Origin: Pedobacter sp.
GTDB taxonomy: Bacteria; Bacteroidota; Bacteroidia; Sphingobacteriales; Sphingobacteriaceae
Reading direction: 5' to 3'
NCBI GenBank assembly: GCA_014377775.1
Contig: JACMOW010000081.1
Coordinates: 1 to 40,654, forward strand
Length of the DNA: 40,654 bases
The stretch's first letter is position 1, and each line of letters starts with the position of its first letter. Both the position numbers and the translations under genes were made by a program. Of this stretch, positions 36,196-40,654 are shown in pieces. The notes under the pieces are model-generated. The model searched no databases. It saw nothing but the letters and a program-made list of their open reading frames with translations, and was not told the DNA's origin.

Positions 36196-36747
36196 TCAAT
36201 TAAAATTTTTCCTTAACTCTAAAATTGCCATTCGAACACGGGTTTTTACTGTACCCAATGGTAAATTTAATTCTTCTGCAGCCTCAACTTGTGTATATCC
36301 TTTAAAATAAACCATATCTAACACGTTTTTAAATTCGGGTTTTAGCTTTGTTACCAATTCTTTTAAACCTAAAGTGTCTGCATTAAAAGTAACCTTCCTT
36401 TGTTCGTCTATAAAATCTACGTTATTTTCTATGTCTTGGTTTTTGTTTGAGTTCTTAAAGTCTTTAGATCTTAATTTATCGATGGATAAATTACGAGCAA
36501 CATTCATCATCCAAGTAAATAAACGCCCTTTTGAAGGGTCATAGCTCGATGCAGAATTCCAAATTTTTACAAAAGTTTCTTGCAAAAGATCTTCTGCAAC
36601 TTCTGTATGAATAACAATTCTCGAGATTACACCTAGCAAAGCACCTGAGTACATATCGTACAATGCTTTGATAGCAATGGATTCTTGCCTTTTTAGTGCA
36701 TTAACCAATTCTTCTTCTGAAAGTGATATTTTTTTTGTTGGTGCCAA
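36196..36747 (-). CDS. ECF sigma-70 family RNA polymerase sigma factor
   Basis: AEDLLQETFVKIWNSASSYDPSKGRLFTWMMNVARNLSIDKLRS; GYTQVEAAEELNLPLGTVKTRVRMA. Confidence 0.96.
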   Translation of the reverse strand: MAPTKKISLSEEELVNALKRQESIAIKALYDMYSGALLGVISRIVIHTEVAEDLLQETFVKIWNSASSYDPSKGRLFTWMMNVARNLSIDKLRSKDFKNSNKNQDIENNVDFIDEQRKVTFNADTLGLKELVTKLKPEFKNVLDMVYFKGYTQVEAAEELNLPLGTVKTRVRMAILELRKNFN

Positions 36748-36787
36748 GGGTGCTAATATACAATCAAATTATGAGAAAAGAACTGTC

Positions 36788-36837
36788 CATAATTAAAATA
36801 ATTGTTAAAAATATAGTGCATAAATATTTTAATTATG
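36788..36837. promoter_or_regulatory. Perfect 13-bp inverted repeat CATAATTAAAATA...TATTTTAATTATG upstream of the ECF sigma gene
   Basis: Arms 36788-36800 and 36825-36837, 24-nt spacer. Confidence 0.6.
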
Positions 36838-36911
36838 ATACGCTCCATCTGATTGCTAAGAACAAATTTAAGGACAGATGAAATGCTTAAAAAAAAATAA
36901 TGCCATTAGCT

Positions 36912-37784
36912 CTAAAAATCAAATAAATGCTTTTCTGCATGGTAAGATGAACGCACTAATGGGCCACTTTCTACATATCTTAATCCTTTTGCTAAGCCTA
37001 TTTCCTTATATTTTGCAAACTGGTCTGGATGTATCCAATCTACCACAGGGTGATGGTTTTTTGTTGGTTGTAAATATTGACCTAAAGTTAAGATATGTAC
37101 GCCATTCGCTACTAAATCATCCATTGCTTCTAAAATATCTTCTTCCGTTTCGCCTAAACCCAGCATAATACCTGTCTTAGTTCTCAAACCAAATTCCGAA
37201 ATTATTTTTAATGCAGCTAAACTACGATCATATTTAGCTTGTATACGCACTTGTTTAGTTAGGCGCTTAACGGTTTCTACGTTATGCGACATCACCTCTG
37301 GACGCTCTTCCAGTACGCGATATAAATTATCCCATTGCCCTCTAAAATCTGGTATTAAGGTTTCTAAAGTAGTTTCTGGGCTTTCTCTTCGGATGGCCTG
37401 TAAGGTTTCAGCCCAAATTATGGAACCACCATCTTTTAAATCATCCCGATCTACGGAGGTAATTACACAATGTTTTACCTTCATTAGCTTTACAGAATTA
37501 GCCACGCGATTGGGCTCATCTATATCAACTGCCAAAGGGCGGCCAGTTGCAACGGCACAAAATGAGCAAGACCGTGTACAGATATTGCCTAAGATCATGA
37601 AAGTAGCCGTACCTGCTCCCCAGCATTCTCCCATATTCGGACAATTGCCACTCTCGCAAATGGTATGTAGTTTATGGGTGTCAACCAAACTGCGAACCAG
37701 TGCATATTCTTTTCCAACAGGTAGTTTTACTCTTAGCCAATCGGGTTTACGAGGTTTCTCTGTAACTACAGGTAGTTCAATCAT
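36912..37784 (-). CDS. lipA: Lipoyl synthase
   Basis: [36 protein letters not shown] radical SAM cluster, [13 protein letters not shown]. Confidence 0.98.
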   Translation of the reverse strand: MIELPVVTEKPRKPDWLRVKLPVGKEYALVRSLVDTHKLHTICESGNCPNMGECWGAGTATFMILGNICTRSCSFCAVATGRPLAVDIDEPNRVANSVKLMKVKHCVITSVDRDDLKDGGSIIWAETLQAIRRESPETTLETLIPDFRGQWDNLYRVLEERPEVMSHNVETVKRLTKQVRIQAKYDRSLAALKIISEFGLRTKTGIMLGLGETEEDILEAMDDLVANGVHILTLGQYLQPTKNHHPVVDWIHPDQFAKYKEIGLAKGLRYVESGPLVRSSYHAEKHLFDF

Positions 37785-37788
37785 GCTA

Positions 37789-37796
37789 CAAAGTTA
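37789..37796 (-). promoter_or_regulatory. TAnnTTTG box (TAACTTTG) 4 nt from lipA ATG
   Basis: Plus-strand CAAAGTTA; start codon ATG at 37784. Confidence 0.5.
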
Positions 37797-37912
37797 CGGA
37801 ATAGGATTGAAGAGAACAAAGATAAAGGAGCAAGGAGCAAAGATTGTTCTTTGCACACTTATCCAGCACTTAATACTAAAAAAATTACTAATTTTGACTC
37901 AAATTTTACAAT

Positions 37913-38323
37913 ATGGCTACTTCAAAAATTACGTATACAGGTGAATTAAGAACCGCTTCTATCCATTTAAAATCGGGCACAGAAATTATAACCGATGCGC
38001 CAGTAGATAATCAAGGTAAAGGTGAAGCATTTTCGCCAACAGATTTATTGGCTACCGCTTTAGGTAATTGTATGCTAACTATAGTAGGTATTGCGGCTAA
38101 AACACACGGCTTTAACATTGATGGTACAACTGCCGAGATCACTAAAATTATGGGCGAAAATCCTCGGCGTGTGACAGAAATTGTGGTAAATCTTCAATTT
38201 CCAGCAAATAATTATAGCAATAAAGAGAAAGAAATTATTGAGCGTTCAGCAAGAACCTGTCCGGTAGCGTATAGTTTGCATCCCGATATTAAGCAAGAAA
38301 TAACGTTTGGTTACTTTTTTTAA
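37913..38323 (+). CDS. OsmC family protein
   Basis: FSPTDLLATALGNCMLTIVGIAAK, RTCPVAYSLHPDI (two cysteines). Confidence 0.93.
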   Translation: MATSKITYTGELRTASIHLKSGTEIITDAPVDNQGKGEAFSPTDLLATALGNCMLTIVGIAAKTHGFNIDGTTAEITKIMGENPRRVTEIVVNLQFPANNYSNKEKEIIERSARTCPVAYSLHPDIKQEITFGYFF

Positions 38324-38358
38324 TATTAATTAGTTAGCCAATTATCAAGACTGGGAGT

Positions 38359-38694
38359 TTATGCTTTTTTCATCATCTCAACAACTTCCTCTGCAGAGAT
38401 GTCACCATGCGAAGAATCGAGAACACATTCGCCATTTTTAATGACTAAAAGTTGAGGAGACTCATGGTGCACCTGAAACAATTCTGCAATTTCTGCAGAT
38501 ATGCTTCGATAACTGATCAAATCTAAGAAGTATAGGTTAATTTCCTTAGGTAACAAATCCCAGTCCATTTCGAAACGTCTTTTTGCCATCATACTTACAG
38601 AACAACGCGTACTGTGTTTAAAAATTACACTGTAATTCTCATCATTTTTAATCGTATTTAGCTGCGCTAAATCGGTAAGGCTAATCCATTGCAT
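38359..38694 (-). CDS. ytxJ: Bacillithiol-system redox-active protein YtxJ
   Basis: VIFKHSTRCSVSMMAKRRFE; thioredoxin-like fold, HESPQLLVIKNGE. Confidence 0.92.
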   Translation of the reverse strand: MQWISLTDLAQLNTIKNDENYSVIFKHSTRCSVSMMAKRRFEMDWDLLPKEINLYFLDLISYRSISAEIAELFQVHHESPQLLVIKNGECVLDSSHGDISAEEVVEMMKKA

Positions 38695-38696
38695 TT

Positions 38697-38819
38697 TTAA
38701 GGTCTCTTTCTTTTCCCCTCTGGGTAAGTACTATAGGCGGGACAAAGACGAGATGAACAAGATTCTAATACAACAATTGCGCAAAACACAACTAATAATA
38801 GAATGGCAATTTTTTTCAT
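38697..38819 (-). CDS. 40-aa small lipoprotein (not in ORF track)
   Basis: Translated by eye: MKKIAILLLVVFCAIVVLESCSSRLCPAYSTYPEGKRKRP*; lipobox LESC; stop 2 nt upstream of ytxJ ATG. Confidence 0.75.
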   Translation of the reverse strand: MKKIAILLLVVFCAIVVLESCSSRLCPAYSTYPEGKRKRP

Positions 38820-38874
38820 CTTTATGTTTTTTAAAGCCCTAAAGTACTAATTTTTATGAATAACAAATAATTCT

Positions 38875-39366
38875 TTAAATTGTTGAAGCGAAAAATGCCA
38901 TTTTTAGGGCAGTTATTGCTGCCTCATCACCTTTATTCCCATGCTTTCCACCTGCTCTGTCTAAGGCTTGCTCTTCAGTATTGGTGGTAAGTACACCAAA
39001 AATAACTGGTTTACTATATTTTATGCCAACATTGGTAATGCCATTTGCAACCGCATCGCAGATAAAATCGAAGTGTTTCGTATCGCCCTGTATTATACAA
39101 CCCAAGCAAATTACCGCATCGATATTATTTTGGTGATTTAATAAAATTTCGGCGGCAGTAGTAAGTTCAAAACTACCTGGAACAGCTTTAGTGATGATGT
39201 TCTTTTCTTTTAAACCGTGCTTTAGTAAAGTTTTTAATGCACCTTCATACAAAGCTCCTGTAATTTTTGCATTCCATTCTGCAACCAAAATTGCAATCTT
39301 AAAGTTGCTACCATCTGGAATGATGGTATGGGAAAAGTCGGAAAGATTTTTTAAATGTGAGGCCAT
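38875..39366 (-). CDS. ribH: 6,7-dimethyl-8-ribityllumazine synthase
   Basis: KIAILVAEWNAKITGALYEGA, VPGSFELTTAA, VICLGCIIQGDTKHFDFICDAV, GVLTTNTEEQALDRAGG. Confidence 0.97.
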   Translation of the reverse strand: MASHLKNLSDFSHTIIPDGSNFKIAILVAEWNAKITGALYEGALKTLLKHGLKEKNIITKAVPGSFELTTAAEILLNHQNNIDAVICLGCIIQGDTKHFDFICDAVANGITNVGIKYSKPVIFGVLTTNTEEQALDRAGGKHGNKGDEAAITALKMAFFASTI

Positions 39367-39403
39367 GGTATAAAGACAAAGTTATAAATGGTGACCTTAA
39401 CTT

Positions 39404-40072
39404 TTATTTTATTTGAGCTTGCGCACGAGCAATGTACTCATCAATCATCGTGGCTTCTTGACTTTCAGGGAATTGACTTTTTATTTTAGAATAAGTTTCT
39501 CCTGCAGCCTTAAAATCTTTAAGATTTTCTTGTACTAAGCCCAATTTTTTAAGAAACATAGGCGAAGTAAATTTATTACTTGCCTTATCAGCCGCTTTTT
39601 GATAATATGTTGCCGCTTGTTTATAATCTTTTAATTCGCTGTATGCATCGCCTAATAAGCCCAATGCCAATGGATCTCCTACCGGACTTCCAGTTGCAGT
39701 ATATTTTCCTAAAGCTTCAGTTGCTTTTTTATATTCACCTTTACGCAGATAAATACCACCTAAATATAGATTAGCTAAGTTTGCTGATTTGGTATTGTCA
39801 TATTCTTCGGCAATTTTTGCTAAACCAGGGTAACCTCCTTCGCCATCAATTGCTTTGTTGGCTAAAGAATCAACACCTACATATTGTTCTGATTTAAACA
39901 TTTGAGCGGCAGCTTCATCAGCGCGCCCGGGTAAATAAGAAGCGAAATAATAAAGTGCAATTGCACCTAAAGCAACTATAGCAGCTGCTATAAAAAGCAA
40001 ACTTTTGCCATTCTCTTCATAAAAAGAATTATTTTTCACAGGTGTTGTTACTGTTTTATGTGTTGTAGACAT
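39404..40072 (-). CDS. Tetratricopeptide repeat membrane protein (YfgM-like)
   Basis: Single N-terminal TM followed by TPR-like repeats ANLYLGGIYLRKGEYKKATEALGKY, LGLLGDAYSELKDYKQAATYYQKAAD. Confidence 0.85.
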   Translation of the reverse strand: MSTTHKTVTTPVKNNSFYEENGKSLLFIAAAIVALGAIALYYFASYLPGRADEAAAQMFKSEQYVGVDSLANKAIDGEGGYPGLAKIAEEYDNTKSANLANLYLGGIYLRKGEYKKATEALGKYTATGSPVGDPLALGLLGDAYSELKDYKQAATYYQKAADKASNKFTSPMFLKKLGLVQENLKDFKAAGETYSKIKSQFPESQEATMIDEYIARAQAQIK

Positions 40073-40256
40073 GTATTTTAATCTATTTGTTTTTAATTAT
40101 TTTCAGTTGTTAGATTGAGCTTTACGTATTAAAATAGTTATATTTTTTTCCTTATTATTATTTTAATAGGGGTGGTTTAAAAATTGAGAATGCAAAAATA
40201 CGTTTTTCATCGGAAGTATCAACCTCTTTTTTAACTATTTCGAATATATAAAAACT

Positions 40257-40264
40257 TATCTTTG
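40257..40264 (+). promoter_or_regulatory. TAnnTTTG box (TATCTTTG) 10 nt from recF ATG
   Basis: ATG at 40275. Confidence 0.45.
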
Positions 40265-40274
40265 CAAACAAATT

Positions 40275-40654
40275 ATGTGGTTAAAGAATATTACGCTTTT
40301 GAACTTTAAAAATTACGCTACTGCCGAACTCAGCTTTTCAAAAACAGTAAATGTTTTTGTTGGAAATAATGGAGCAGGCAAAACCAATTTGTTGGATGCT
40401 ATTCATTATTTATGTCTCTGTAAAGGATATTTTAATCCGATAGATAGCCATCAAATTAAAAGTAATGAAGACCTTTTTTTAGTTCAAGGTGATTTTGACC
40501 GCGAGGAAAAGAACGAGAAAATTACCTGTGGGTTAAAACGCAATCAAAAAAAGCAATTCAAGAGAAATAAGAAAGAATACGATAAATTAGCCCATCATAT
40601 TGGTCTTTTCCCTTTGGTGATGATTTCTCCATACGATGTAAACATTATTATGGA
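40275..40654 (+). CDS. recF: DNA replication and repair protein RecF, N-terminal fragment (runs off window)
   Basis: MWLKNITLLNFKNYATAELSFSKTVNVFVGNNGAGKTNLLDAIHYLCLCKGYF; not in ORF track because truncated. Confidence 0.95.
   Translation, partial: MWLKNITLLNFKNYATAELSFSKTVNVFVGNNGAGKTNLLDAIHYLCLCKGYFNPIDSHQIKSNEDLFLVQGDFDREEKNEKITCGLKRNQKKQFKRNKKEYDKLAHHIGLFPLVMISPYDVNIIM

Noticed and set aside
36878-37944. Plus-strand ORFs 36878-37168 and 37393-37944
   Set aside because: Antisense to lipA, and the latter also overlaps the start of the osmC-like gene out of frame; lipA is unmistakable.
1-40654. tRNA/rRNA genes, prophage, integrases or transposases
   Set aside because: No cloverleaf-like or rRNA sequence recognised by eye and no transposase/integrase motifs in any ORF; a tRNAscan or Rfam run would be needed to be certain.

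Overview
A 40.6 kb AT-rich chromosomal segment from a Bacteroidota genome, probably Sphingobacteriaceae/Pedobacter-like (inferred from protein families and TAnnTTTG-type promoters). It is densely coding and mostly housekeeping: mutL, two rhomboids, cysS, MoxR ATPase, SurA-type PPIase, rdgB, an OstA-like protein, tilS, bshA, an RsuA/RluB-type pseudouridine synthase, a lytic transglycosylase, fabV, uvrA, nnr, an ECF sigma/anti-sigma pair, lipA, ytxJ, ribH and recF (partial). The most notable accessory system is a compact seven-gene minus-strand operon (28441-33829). It encodes an FAD oxidoreductase, methyltransferase, type III polyketide synthase, hot-dog dehydratase, FabF-like ketosynthase, atypical ACP and phosphopantetheinyl transferase, and looks like a self-contained pathway for modified phenolic lipids or alkylpyrones. 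Other notable signals are: a GDPD-family protein that has apparently lost both catalytic histidines; a mini SurA-like protein with no PPIase domain; an ars cluster with no efflux pump in view; repeated TAnnTTTG boxes 4-5 nt from start codons (candidate leaderless mRNAs); a perfect 34-nt palindrome; a nested-palindrome hairpin; dispersed purine-rich intergenic repeats; and an unlisted 40-aa lipoprotein upstream of ytxJ. All calls are by eye from sequence and family memory; no database search was run.
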